From NCBI RefSeq assembly GCF_036417845.1, contig NC_089981.1, positions 64,259,268 through 64,323,267 on the forward strand: a DNA stretch of 64,000 bases, read 5' to 3'. How positions within the stretch are numbered: the first letter of the stretch is position 1; the number at the start of each line of letters is the position of its first letter. The stretch is from Apteryx mantelli. Taxonomy: Eukaryota; Chordata; Aves; Apterygiformes; Apterygidae. Positions 36,412-49,283 of the stretch are shown one piece after another. A program made the position numbers and the translations under genes. The notes beneath the pieces were generated by a model. It worked only from the letters and a program-made list of their open reading frames with translations, did not search any database and had not been told where the DNA came from.

Positions 36412-36850
36412 GCCGCCACCGGACACACAGCCCGCAGGCTCTGCAAGTGGCCAAGGCCACCACACAGGGCTCGCTCTTTCATCCAAGGGAGAGGGACAGA
36501 CAGAAGCCCCTTCTCAAAGTGCATGCTCTGAGTGACTTGTCTAAGACTCGTCCCCTGTACAGAAATGGCAGAGCCACCGGGAGGCATCTTCAGGCAGTTT
36601 CCAGCTTGGATCCTGGCAAAGAGGAGGCATTCGCCAAAGGGCACCAACCCCCTTCCCTGGAGTTTGCACTGGGACACTTGCAGGAGTGTGTGTGAAATGG
36701 GCAGCCTCCCTGTGGGCGGCCGCTGGGGCACACAACAGTGGGAGCTCCAGTGAGAGGAACGGGAGCAGGGCAGCAGGGAATTTCGGGGTCATAGAGTACC
36801 AGGGCAAAACTGGTTTATTTTTGTAAAATAAAGAATGAAAACACTTAACT
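36412..36850 (+). other. BATF: BATF 3' untranslated region
   Basis: About 440 bp from the stop to just past the poly(A) signal at 36827-36832. Moderately GC-rich with no AU-rich instability elements until the last 50 bases. Confidence 0.75.
36827..36832 (+). terminator. BATF: BATF poly(A) signal AATAAA
   Basis: Canonical AATAAA in the TTTTTGTAAAATAAAG context, 416 bases after the BATF stop. Confidence 0.8.
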
Positions 36851-39800
36851 CCTGTTTCCAAAACAGGTTGAGCCACTCCTAAGGCCCCATGTACTGCAGC
36901 AGGATCTCAGGCAGCCACAGGGGAGAGCTTGGTGTTCTGGGGGCAGCCCTAAACGTACTGGCATCCAACCCAGGGGCAGAGCTGGAGCCTGCACTGAATG
37001 GGGGCTCATGCACATGGGGATCGGCTTGTGGGGTGATGGGGTCGCTGGGGGAGATGGGGTCCTCCTTACTGCAGGGCTGGCCCGGCTTATAAGTCTGGGT
37101 TGCCACGTGGTATCACAGCTCTCACCCCTGCTGACTCCCCAAGCTCTCCTCTGACGATGGCTAGACTGCCGCATGTTCCCCTCACCCACATGCAGGCACG
37201 GTGCCATACCCTGTCACCTCCTGTGCTGGCCTTGGTGGGCTGGTGGAGCCTCTAACTTGACAACCAGTGCAGCTGGGAGGGAGCATGGCAGCATAGAGGT
37301 CTATGTAGAGTAGATTAATTCTGCTGGGTCTGACCTCATGGAAACACAAACCTGCCCATATGGATAGTCTCTATATCTACCATCCCAATCAGCCAGCAGT
37401 CCAGCTGTCTGCACATACAGCCCTAGTCTATACTGAAGGCTGAAAGTCACCTGTCAGTGCAGGGCTGGTTTCTGATCCTGGCTCAGGACTACTGCCCTCT
37501 CTAAGAACCATCAGCTGCAACTTTTTCAGCATAGAGTACCATGAGCAGTGTTGCTAAAACAGCCTTCTACGGGCTCTTAACTGAGGATCTGAGCTAAATG
37601 GGCCCAATTTTTGGATGTCCCTCTTTCAGGTTCAGGGAATGGAGTATTTCCAGATGGACTTTGGCCCATCATCACAGCCCTCAAGAGCAGTTAGAAAAGT
37701 CTGTAATGTGCTGTGCCCATTTGCTCTGTCTAGTTTGCCCCAGTGAGCAGGGTGACAACCGAACACACCTATCCTTCAGAGAGCACTTCCCAGATGGGTT
37801 CCAGGAAGCGCTGGGATTTTTCCTGCTATGGGCTGTTGAAGATGCCTGTGGACCTCCTGCCTCCTGCTGGTGTGCTGGCGTGGGAAGCACCATGGCCTGG
37901 GATGCCTGGTTGTCAGCATGTGAGTCTGGGTGTCGCCATCCTACAAAAGCAATGCCCACCCTGAGTGATCATGCCCTAGACTGTGCAGCTCTACAACTCC
38001 CTGAAAGAGATGCTCATACACAGGTGAGGATGGTGGTTACTCTAGCAGGGCAGCTGGGTTTTCTGTTATATGGGACAAGCAGAATACATCTACAGGCAGC
38101 GAAAAGATTCTAACCGTGCCTGAAAAAACAAATCAGTGGGAGCAATTTCAGTATGTCTTATATTACCCTCTCTCCTAGATCTCACACTAATAAACGTCAC
38201 TCCATCCATTCATAAAACAACCAGAGCTGCTATTCCCCTGCACAGGCCATGCTTTGAGCCACCCAGGCTACAAAGGCCCTTCCCAGACTGTATTTCTCTG
38301 GGATTTCTCCCTTTAAGTCTGGAGACACAACTATCAGCAGCTCTACAGGACCTGGCTTGGTTTTGCTGTTACAAAATCTACTTCTGCTCCTACACCTTCT
38401 GGTGGGTTTGTGCCTGTTTTCTTCACTCACTCTTCCCTAGGCTCTGATGCCCTCATGCTTACTGGGTCACAAGGAATCAGAGAAAAGAGCTACTGTACTG
38501 GGGCCTGCCGTGCAGAGCACCATAGGCTCACTTTCCTCACCAGAGGAGGCAACAGAGTCCTAACAAAGCTTGCGCTGATTTAAAACACAGTATCTACTAT
38601 ACTTCTGGGAAATCTCCATCCTTGCTGCCAGCCTTAGTGCTTTCTCATGGCTTTAAAATGCTAACCTTGGTTTTAGCTGCAAATGGAGAAGGTCCTACCC
38701 TAATGCACCTATATTGCCTGTGCCCACACAGACACGAAGCCAATATTTCTGTCACAGAGCTGTCAGAGTCTGACAGCTGAGATCTGAGGTCCTGCAGGCT
38801 GGGTGGGGTTCTGCATAATGGCCCACAGAATTGCTAGACTACCCACTGGTAACGTCTCAGACTTATTACTGCAACTCAGAACGAAAATAAGTGGTAAGTG
38901 GTGAGACTGGGAGACGGATTTGCAACAACATCCTCTCCAGAACCTAAACAATAGTCTTGGCATCATCAGCTAGGGTGCCTGCCCTAGACACATGGCTGTC
39001 TGTGAGCTGGAAGACCTCCAAGCAGCATTGTGCTCAGCCGCTTTGGCCTAACACTAGACATACACTGGTGCTAAAGGACGTGTCTTCCTATCTGACTTGT
39101 CTTTGCCCCATTTGTGCCCTCAAAAACCTGATCACAGAAGATGATCTGCACAGTTCAAGTGGTTTTTGCCCTCTCAGTTGTTTCTGGTGATCGTTAGGTG
39201 TCTTGCTTTGTTATGAAGAATGGTTCCCCTGGGAGACAGACATTAGCACAGAAACAACAGGGGACAACATCTCTGCTCAAGGCCACCAGCCCCTTCAGCC
39301 AGTAGCTCAGATAAAGGTCCTTTCCTGAAGCTATTTGCAGAGCTGCACCAGGTGCTTGTTCAGGCTATGTGAAGAGATTCCTTCTCATCTATACCTGTGC
39401 TGTGTCCTGCTTCCCCTTTGTAGGCTCCTGTCCTCTGTTCAAGGCTCTTCACACAAATAGTTTTGATTCCCAACTAGCCAAGTGCCTGTCCTTGGGTTGG
39501 TCCCTCCCTGTGTCAGCTAATGAGCTGTTAACTAGCTCAAAAAATGGCAAAGGGCAGGGTGGTGGCCAAAGCAGTCATCTTCCATTGTGTCTCCCACCCA
39601 CAACAGAAGTTCTTTTGCATTTCATTTCAATGGTACCTTGCATTTCTAAAGAGTTGTGTGAGTATTTTCCAGGTATGCCATGGCCAGCCCCAGGGAGCAG
39701 TCTGCTGCTTGCTGGCCCAAGGGAAAGGTGTTCTGGGCACACAGGTGAAGCCAGGTGCCAGCTGGGCCTGTGGCAGCTTGTTCTGTTTTACTCCTGGCAG

Positions 39801-42800
39801 GTTATGGCCTAGTGTCAGACCCTTTCCATTGCACTATATAGTCCTGTATTTAAGAGCTTTCTCAAAGCAGCAAAGAAAGGATGAAGGCTCACAGTGTGCA
39901 GAGAGACCCTTTTCGAGTGGAGGAAGGACAGGTAGAAAGTTAAGATTGCTCTTTCCAGCAAGCACACGCCTGCTGAAATATTGCGTTTGTGCTGGCCTCT
40001 ACTGGGCAAAAGCAGAGCTCTCCTGGCATCAGCTGTCCTCAGTTTTGAAAAACTTTACTTTTTGCATTCCGATATGGCAGAGCTGCCTTAAAAGATCAGC
40101 CTGGCTATTACTAGGCACTGTGGAAAGGACTGGGAGATTCAAATTCAGTGTGTGTGAAGGCCAGGGTTGGGTAAGGATGTAATCACTGCCCAAACAGGGA
40201 TGTTCAGGCCCAACCATAAACATGGAGCTGTGGTCGCCTTTGGCCCGAGGATTCAGTAGCTTGGGCCAGGGGTTGGTTTTGCTCTGTGATCCTGGCAGGT
40301 TTCCACCACTGCTGAAGAGTGTGGGGAGCTCAGCATCCCCCAGCACCTCCCGTTCCTGTAGGGCTGGCAGAGCCTTTGTGTGGACAGTACTGTGCTGATT
40401 GTAGAGGGGACTGAGCACAGGAAAGAGTCACAGGAGAGCAGTAACAGCTACATGCTTTAAAAAAACATAGACCTGGCTGAAGTCCTGAGTAACCATAATT
40501 GCCTTTACTGACTCTCTGTAATATATGAGGTGGGAATGGTGATTTCACTGATTAGATACCCAGGAGAGCCCTTGTAGATGCGCTTGGGCTGGATTTCTGT
40601 CCAGCAGCCTTGTCCCTAAGGCTCCACTGTGGAAATATCCTTGGCTAAGCCACCTGAAAACCAGACAGTTTGGGGCTAGGAGGGCAGGTGGAAGGTGGCA
40701 CTAGGCTGCAGCTGCTCTGGTGCTCTTGAAGCCTTGGTGACTGTTGTCTCCAAATTTACACAGCTGGTGTCTTTTCTGCAGTAAGACAACACAGAGGTAT
40801 GGCAAATATCTGTTGATACAGTCAGAGGGTGGAGATGGGAATTGGGGGACACAGCAGTTACGTTTTCCTTTAAGGCCTTCACCGAATCTCAACACCTCCT
40901 ATGGATGTGACATCAAGACAACTCTGTGGAGATGGGAATTGGGGGACACAGCAGTTACGTTTTCCTTTAAGGCCTTCACCGAATCTCAACACCTCCTATG
41001 GATGTGACATCAAGACAACTCTGTGCAGAAGGGAAGTAAGTCACAAAATATGGAGGGTGTTGTAATTTTCTGTTTCTATCCCCCTAAAAGCACAGACTCA
41101 GCACTTTGCAAGTACTCAGTATCAGCATTTCAGGGCTGTTTCTACAGTAAGATGAAGATATGACATTCAGTGCTGACTTAAGCTTAACATATCTCCCCAG
41201 ATGGGAAGCCCAGGCTAATTTTTTATGCCTGGTATTCCCTTCCTGCATTCTTCTCCTCAGCAAAGCTGCAAGCTCCCAATGCGCCAAGTGCCAAGGTGGG
41301 GAGAAACAGTGCCAGTTGTCATCTCACAGGAAGGTACATTCATCCTGTATCTGGCTGTTTTGATCCCAGCTGTCATCACTATGATGTCCTGCCTCTAAAT
41401 AGAACCAAGTGTGAATTTCTCTCTCGGGGCAGAAGAAGGGGTACTACCCAAACATAGTATCCGTAGAGCCAGAGGAAAAGAAGAGGTGCATCTCTTCCAT
41501 TTGGCAAAGGTCAGACTAGGCAGCTCTCTGGTCCACCTTGCTGTGGCTCCAGAGTATTTATACACTTCTGCAAATCCTGCTTCAGAAGTCACTTCTGCTA
41601 CTGCTGCCAGCCCACATCAGCAAAAGAATCATATCCTTCATATTGAACCAAAGCAACAGCCTGCAAAAGAGACCCTCTCTGCTTTTTAAAATGATTGTAA
41701 TGTCCAAAGCAGTGCTCATCATACAAGAATGCTGTATAGCTGCTAATCTTTCAGGTTGAGATTAAAGAAGATCAGGAGTCACTGCTGAGAGGCAAAGCAT
41801 TTTTATATATCAAAAGCTGGTGAAAAGAGAAAAAGCAAAACATGCATGAAATAGTGAGGCATTCTCCCAGCAAATAGCACTGTGCTTCCTTTGTCTGTGT
41901 TCTGGTTCTGCCGTGTGGCTGCCTTTTATTTATTAACAATCTTGAATGGATTTGAGAGTGGGGCAGCAATATTTGTAGATAAACAAAAAGTTATTTATAT
42001 TAATCAGAAACCTACCAAACTAAATGATAGGGGATATATTTTCATTTCTCACCAGAGCAGGGTTAGAACCAGTGTGTTAAGGCTACCACAGAAGTATACC
42101 ATTTTTCTCACAGCTCTTGTTGCAGACTCCAGGTGCTGAGAATCTTACTGCTTTACAGACATTCACTGCAGAGTGAACGCATATTCCTCCCAACTCCTGT
42201 ACCAATTATTTTCTCTTTCCTAAGACCTAATGAATCTTTTCTTCCCTCACCACAATGATCATATAGTATCCTGCTTCCCACTATTTGTCCTCGGTTGTCT
42301 TTTTGCTGAAGAGAGTGTAGAGGAAGAAGAGGAACATGCCTGAGTTACTAATCAGCAATGCACATTTCTAGCACTCTTTAGTTATTAATTAATACCAGCT
42401 GCAGCATTAGAAGACGAAAAACTCTTTTGTGTCATTGGCATGAACTGGTATGACTCACTGAGATGAAGGCTGGAGGATGCTGAGTAAGAAAGGCTTATAT
42501 ACTTCGAGCTTTTGGTATTTGGGGTTAATCTATGACCCTGATCTGGATTGGGGATGTAAATCTAGACTGTGGCTGAGGTTTGAGTCTAGCTGGCTCTTTT
42601 TTCACTTCTTTTATTCTGAGCTGAGCGAAGAGCTCTTCATGTTCCATATGCATGTCTGGTGCACAGCAGAGTAAGGTGGTTGCTCTCCAGTGCCAGAGCA
42701 AATAAAGGCTATGCATGTGTGTCTTCACAGCTATGTGTATCTCCAAAGCTTTTTGCAAGCAAAGTTTGAGAGCTGGGTTTAGAAGCTGAAACAGCACAGC

Positions 42801-45800
42801 ATGCTAACCACAGTTACCCAGCTTTTGGATTAGAGCTGGTTGTTGTCCAGCCAGATCAGAGCATGGGGCAGAGCAAGCTGATATCTGTTTGCAGAAGGCC
42901 ATGTGGAGGTACCATAACTGCTCTGTGTCTCAAGGGGTGTGAGCTAGCCAACAACTGGCACATTTGAGGAAACCTGGGTCTAAGTGCACTTCCATGCTGT
43001 GCACTTGCTCCATTTTTATGCCTTTTTCTGGCTGCAAGAAGGCAGCTATAAGCTGACAGAATATTAGCACTTCAGTCATCAGTCCCATGTGTCTTTGCAG
43101 TTCAGGCTTATATATTTCATCCATCCAAACATCACACCTGAACTGGACAGGGTTACATTAAATCCATAGCTGTGTTAAAGCCTGGTTTTGAACAGGGAGA
43201 TTAGATCTGAAAAGATACGGTAGTTTATGTTCCTGTTGGGCAAGCCAGTGCAGACAAGGTCATACAGTGTGGGACAACCAGACAGGAACAAGAGCTCTGC
43301 CTCTGGCAGAGCCAAAGGCAAATCATGCTAACTTCTGATGCCACAGTTTTCTCTGTAAAATGGAGGCAAATAATGTGTCCCCAGTGAAATTGTCTGAGAG
43401 CAGATGAGATGTGCTGAAGAGGAGCAAAATGTTATTTATCTTCCTTTTGTTGGAATTAGAATTATGCTTTTGAAAGGTCTTTAATTTTGAAGAGGATAGA
43501 TTTGGTGCTCAAAGTTATCACCTGAACAACTTTGGTGGTACTGAGGTCTGCGGTCTTCTCTAGATTAATTGTAGAACTAAGACTTCATGCTTTACATTGA
43601 GGAAGGTCATTTCTGCATAATTTTGAATGTTGCAGAGCCTGCATGCTGCACTGTTGTAAAAGTAGTTGTCCATTACTGTAGTTGTCTCCAGATTTTTACA
43701 CAGAAAATTATCAGGGAAGATTCATAAGGGTTCAGGGTATCAAAATAATTGTGCATCTAAGCTATAGTTATAAACTAATCCACAGTATTTGCAAACTGTT
43801 CATACACTAGGGCCTGCTGCTTTTTGATGACTCTGGGATGTAGGAGGCTATGGATGCCAGCAGAGGGCTCGCAGCTTCCTTCCCTGCTCTATGAGGGAAC
43901 AACGCTGCCTTTGTCCAGCATCTAAACCATTGCCAGCCCACTGCACTGTGTGCAGCCAGCTGTCATATCGCATCCAGGTGTGACAGCTAGGAATACCCAG
44001 AGGATGTGAGTGGTCCTACCAGGTTTTTGAGTCTTGTCATTTAGTCTAATGATACAAATACCTGATTTCTAAAGCTTTCCACTATAGCAGTTTAGGTGCT
44101 GAACTTGATAAAATAAACATAAAGTAAAAAATGTATGATCCTCTCCCTGTATACTGTTCTGGAGTCCTGGTGGGACTGCTGCAACAAAATGATTCTCTGT
44201 ACATGCCTCTCTGTCTAAGATGTCTAAGACTGGGGGCCAAATTGCCTTCAGTGCTATTCCCCAGTGCCTATCTTTATCAGCCTAAACTGATGTGCAACTC
44301 CACCTTTTCCCTTTATCCTTTCTACTGATAAAGACACTGAAATGTAATGTCTAACTTACCGTTAACAGCCTCCACTGACAGAGATCTTGTAATCTTCCCT
44401 GTAATGTCTGTTACAAAAGGTTTTTTGGAAGAGATCTGAGATCTCTTCTAATCCTCAATCTGATCAGTCAAAATGTGACAGAGCCACCTGTGAGCTTCAC
44501 CAGCTAGATCTTTTGAGTGCTATGCTGAGATTTAGAGGCACAGATCACTGTGCTGTGAGTCTGAGAGTAAGGTATGTCCTTTGATCCTGTAGGCTTAGAC
44601 CCTTTCCTTTTAAAAGGATCCTAGCTTCCCCTGAACAGTCTCTGTAGGAACTGTATGCTTGGAGAATTTTGAGTTTTAATCCTCTTAAATCCAGTAGGTC
44701 CCTGGGTAGCCACTTTTCCCCTAGCAACCTTCCCCTTTTGGCCACCTACTCCTTAGAACTCTGATTCAGTGTGGAAGGGAAAAGGGATCCAGGAATTATT
44801 GTTTTCAGGGTAATTTTCTAATGTGCCTTCTTCACACTTTCAAGGCCAATTTCCTTTCCCCTTTCATTATTGCCATTGTTTGCCATTTAGGCCTGTTGTC
44901 ACCTGCTAGAAATCAGAAAGCTGGATTATCATTACCAGCATCATCCCTAGAGATGATATTTATTGGGTAGGCTTTGAGAAGACAAATCTTGTAGCAAGGC
45001 ATATTCTTCAGTCATTATATAAGACAAACAAATTGCATGTAGGTCATAAATGAAGAGTATATTCCAAGAGGGTCAGAACCTGGCTTTTTCTGAGACTGCT
45101 AGGGAAGGCTGAGAAGCTGCTAGGCTCTATCTGATGGCCTGTACTTTTAAATTTAATCTGGGACCTAGCTGTGCCTCTGATTTAGCACCTTCAACGTTTG
45201 CAGATACTTTGGCTACAGAATTCTGTAACCTTTTTAGCACTTGTGACAATCTCCACGTAAAGGAGATTTCCCTCTAGCTTTAAAACCCACTCCATGGGGT
45301 TGTTCTGAGATAAAAATAACTTTTTGTGGCTGAGAACTTCTTATGTAAAGATGCTGTGATGGGGGAAATCCAAAGGCAGCTGCTGTGTTGCTTAGGGAAG
45401 GGGGAGAGGTTTGTCTGAGCAGAAACTGATGCAGCAATGGAGAGAAGAAGAAATGCAAAGCAAAGGGATTTTATTTTTGTCCAGAAATTGGTGAATGATA
45501 TGAAGGGATGACTGAAAGTTCATAGAGCCAGAAACAAAACAAAACAATCCCGAAATCAGAGGAGCAGAGTTCTGGGAAATGCGGGCCTACACATATGAAA
45601 AATACCTGACTAATTGAATTTGGCATTCAGTAGTGCTTGCAGATTCGAGGTTGCTTTTCTGTCTAACATTCACTTGACAGACTTGTCACCAGAGTCTGAG
45701 TGCTACTTTCATTCCTCTGCTTTCAGCTGTTATTTTCAGTAGGGTCTTTGTTTTAGTCATTCTTGGTTTACTGTTTGACTTCTCTGATTGCACTAAGACA

Positions 45801-46831
45801 TCAGCTGAGTGTGAACAAAAGGCTCCCTACTTGGTGGTGCACTGGTTTGCTATGGACTTTTCATTGGTAAGACTGAGGTGTTTAGGAAGATAAGGAGCTT
45901 GAGGCTGGACTAGAAAGCAACTCAAGATGACAGGTTGTTTCTGACTCCAGTTTGGAATGGGGTTGGCAGGAGGAAGAGGACCCAAAATGTACTTTTACTC
46001 CTCTTATATATCTAAAGATTTTTCTATATGTATGCACTTTATTTTTCTCTTAGCCACATGTAAAGAATGTTATCTGTTCTCAGCATTTTCCTAACTAGGC
46101 AGTATCTCAGCTCCTTATTTTTATCCTTTACACTCCTTCCACTTTTTCTTCTGTCCTCTTGTTACTGTGACCCAAGCCTGGGAACAATGTTCAATCCCAA
46201 TTAGTCACTGATTTCTTTCCTTCTGTTGCTGAGAGCTCTTCAGACTTCAATACAGAACATAATTCCATTTTCCTGGATTTATCCTAGTCGTAAGTTATAT
46301 GAACAAATTTTGCTCCTCACTCTGCTTTCAGGATTGTTAATAAATAATACTCATCTGAGCAGAGAAAACCAGTTTGCCATGCTAAAAATTACCTGTTTAT
46401 TTCTATTCTTGAATTTCATTTTTCAACTACTCTTTAATCAGTGATAGTGCTTACCTCTGGGTGACTTCATTTCCTTTATAATCTTGTGGAGAACCTTGTC
46501 AAGACCTTTTCGGATCTGATGTATCAAAAGCTATTTTTCTGTACTGTTTTGCTGGCATACCCTAAGAATTCTCATAGGCTAGCCGTTGGACCATGACAGT
46601 CCTTTTCCTATGCCATTTTACCTGTGTCCTCCACACCACCATCACTCATTGCGTTTGCATTTCTGATAAATGTAAACCATAAATTTATTAGAACCAATTC
46701 CTCTGTTCTTTCTATTGTCTCAGTTCAGAGTTAGGAGTAACTTTGGATGCCTAACGTAATAAGAAATCAAACTGAAAACCTCTTTTCTGGCCCTTGCTTT
46801 TGTATTTTTCTCTCTTGGTTGTTATTTATCG
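36851..46831. other. Gene-free stretch between BATF and the provirus
   Basis: About 10 kb with no supported gene on either strand; all open frames are short and unconserved-looking. Composition shifts from about half GC to AT-rich after 41 kb. Apart from the 97-bp tandem duplication I see only possible SINE scraps (for example 43320-43420, with CTGTAAAATGGAGGCAAATA). Confidence 0.6.
40830..41023. repeat. Exact 97-bp tandem duplication
   Basis: Two adjacent 97-bp copies (40830-40926 and 40927-41023), identical by eye over the whole unit, each beginning TGGAGATGGGAATTGGGGGA and ending CAAGACAACTCTG. The identity implies a recent duplication or an assembly duplication. No coding role is seen. 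Confidence 0.9.
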
Positions 46832-46837
46832 GGGCTA
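46832..46837. repeat. Target site duplication, left copy (GGGCTA)
   Basis: GGGCTA directly before the TG of the left LTR, matched by GGGCTA at 54410-54415. A 6-bp duplication is what alpha- and betaretroviral integrases make. Confidence 0.9.
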
Positions 46838-47323
46838 TGTCGCGGTCCGCGGGAGTGACGGGAATGAATCATACGCATTCACAGAATGCAGGTTCAATTC
46901 CATCTTTATTCAGCAATTTGCCTATTTTATAAGTACAAGTATTCGGCGCTCTGGCCCTTGATTTGTGGTTCATACAGATTATGTCACAGGTAGCCAATCA
47001 TTGCACCGATCACGCACACAGCGGTCATGCCTTGTACCTTGCTGCTTGTTTAGCAAAGCTGTCTAGCCCTTAACCTTGGTTCCCACTGGCTTCTGCTAGT
47101 TTATCTGTACTTTCTCAGGATGTATCATTCCCAGCTGCACCAGTGTCCTTGGTAAACTACTTCAAAGCACATAGCAGCAGCTACAGTCTGAGGCCTAAGG
47201 CTTCAGCAAATTTAGCTACTTATGCTAAGCAAGTTGTGCTAAGCAACTAATCCTAAACAGTGTAGTTCCATACTCTATATTTCATATAGATTATTGTTCT
47301 GAAGTACCGCAAGGGCCCCAACA
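46838..47323 (-). repeat. 3' LTR of the provirus
   Basis: 486 bp, TG...CA, next to the polypurine tract, so it is the 3' LTR of the minus-strand element. In element orientation it contains a TATA box (TATAAAATA, + strand 46923-46931) and, shortly after, a poly(A) signal AATAAA (46905-46910). The close spacing implies a very short R region, as in alpha- and betaretroviruses. The env frame runs into its U3 end, stopping at 47275. Confidence 0.95.
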
Positions 47324-48180
47324 CTTCCCCCTCTTCTTTCAAATAATAGATCAACCATTTTCTGTACCCGAGCTAGGATACATTGTAGTATACAAGGCCC
47401 ACAAATCAATAGGAACATACCCACGATACCTATGGTAATCAGTTGTTTTAATCCTGCTGCCAACCAGGGCCCGATCCCCAGCCCCCGAAGCCACCCGTCA
47501 ATCCCAAGGCCATTCTCCTGCTTCAGCTTATATAGCCCATTCTGAATGTTTCGTATACGCGCGTGGATTGATTGTGAATGGTCGGTAAGATTGAGACAAC
47601 ACATCCCCTCAAACTCGTCACACCCATGTCCATGAGCTAAGAGCAAGAAATCTATAGCGGCCCTATTTTGTAACACAGCGTGGTTTATGCTCAGTGCATC
47701 CTGAGACATCTCATCTAGTACTCGTGATGTAATAGTTAACTCATTTTTGGTCCAACAAGCCAATTGCTCTGCCAATTTCATCGCCTTAAGCCCAGCGGCT
47801 CCCAGCAGTAGCGTAGCAGTCGCCAGCTGCCGGAAGCCTGACCAAAATACGGGATCGCCAATGTCCTTGCACTCTAGCTCATGCACACTCCTTCTGCCCC
47901 GCCCGCGCTTCATCAAGACCAAGTTCTGCAGTTGGGTGAGATTGGGGTGGAACAGACTCAATCTCCCCAGGTAGCACAGGCCTCCACGCAGGATGCGTGG
48001 CACACCGTTCCAGGCCCTATCCCCGCATATCAGAAATATACCAGGCGGCAGTGCTTTCGCTGTTATGTGGCTTGTTGCGTTGCAGTTCGTATACACCTGG
48101 CCATGCACGTCACCGCTGCTTAAGGCGGAATTCAAGGTTACCCATTTTGATGACCGCTCTTCCACCAACCCCCCCAACAC
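47275..48180 (-). pseudogene. env: Proviral env remnant: end of SU plus transmembrane subunit
   Basis: Frame open from 48198 (in-frame TGA at 48199-48201) down to its stop at 47275, inside the 3' LTR; the first codon of the 301-residue frame at 48180 is GTG, so it has no start of its own. About 95 residues precede a furin-type site (RGRGRRS); these are only the end of the surface subunit, which is normally several hundred residues. The transmembrane part is complete: fusion-loop-like hydrophobic segment, LLLAHGHG, the CX6CC motif (CDEFEGMCC), and a membrane anchor near ITIGIVGMFLLICG. CX6CC with this preceding segment is alpharetrovirus-like. An adjacent frame (48110-48361) meets it at a run of seven C/G bases (about 48169-48176), a likely indel site. 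It cannot make a normal envelope. Confidence 0.85.
47324..47340 (-). other. Polypurine tract of the provirus
   Basis: GAAAGAAGAGGGGGAAG in element orientation, directly adjoining the 3' LTR; the primer for plus-strand DNA synthesis. It is translated as part of the envelope tail (ERRGG). Confidence 0.92.
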
Positions 48181-48299
48181 TCTTTTGTTCGTGCCCAGTC
48201 ATTGCAGCACGCTCACAATCACAATCCCGTTCGTTCCGGGTGAGGCTGGTGCTTTGTTTTCGTCCTCTGTCAAGAGCTTCCAGTTCCTGCCGCTGGTCT

Positions 48300-49283
48300 T
48301 CAAGCGCAGGTAGTAGCTGACTCACGGGCTGTTTCCAGTGGGCAGTCGTCCGCAGGTCCAACGTTACTCTTCTTCAACCACGGTCGAACCCACTTCGCGG
48401 GTATCCACTCCGTACCAGTACCTGCAATGACACAAGCATACCCTCGGCCCCAAGTGAGTAATTCCACAGGCCCCTGCCATGAATGTGTTTGTGGTACCCA
48501 TCGGGACACGAGCGTCTTAATAGGTCTCGTAGTCTGTGCATGGCGTGCCCCCGGGCTGACCAACTCCCCTTGGTCTATTTCAATGAGGTTGCGCCAATTT
48601 AACACATAACAGCTTTTTGCTACGATGTCATGGACGGGGAGAGATACCTCCCCCTCCTTTTTCAAAATAGCAAAAAGGCGTTTTAAATCCTGATGACGGC
48701 GCTCCACTATGGCCTGGCCAGTGGAATTATAGGGGACCCCCGTGGAATGTGTAATGTCCCAAGCTCTCATAAACTCAGCGCACGCGGCGCTCGTATAGGC
48801 AGGTCCATTGTCGGTTTTTATCTGAGCTGGCTTCCCCAGCGCGGCAAAGGCTTGCAGCCAATGCAGGCGGCAGGCAGTAAAGCGTGTGGAGGTTGCGGCA
48901 GTGGCCCAGGTCATTTTACTGAATGTATCGACTGATACATGGACAAAGTGCAGTCGCCCAAAGGCAGGGACTTCTGTGACATTGGTCTGCCATAACTGGC
49001 GAGGTTCTAACCCGCGTGGGTTTGTCCCTGTATCCTGCAGCGGGGGAATGTGTGCACAATCAGGGCACGCGGCCATTATGGCCCTGCTTTCTGCCCGGGA
49101 TAAGTTGAACTCCTTTTGCAAAGATCTAGCTGACTGGTGAAAAAACGCATGAGATCGTTGTGCCAGCTGTAACCTAGTTTTTTCTTCACCGGCGGCTGAG
49201 ACTTGGGCATCTATGCGCTGGTTGCCCTCCGCCAATATTCCCAGCAGTCCCGAATGACTACGGACGTGTGTGCACCAGAATGG
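48300..49283 (-). pseudogene. pol: Proviral pol, 3' part: end of RNase H and integrase
   Basis: Same reading frame as the upstream pol segment, separated from it only by a TAG at 49284-49286. It begins with the last RNase H motif (AEGNQRID), then the integrase HHCC zinc domain (H-x3-H in SHAFFHQ, C-x2-C in CPDC), the catalytic core and a C-terminal WGRGYACV box typical of class II retroviruses. In the D,D-35-E triad the second Asp (KTDNG) and the Glu (IVERRHQ) are present, but the first site reads WQTNVT with Asn (AAT, + strand 48981-48983), a change expected to abolish catalysis. The frame stops at 48300 and overlaps the start of the env region. Confidence 0.88.
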
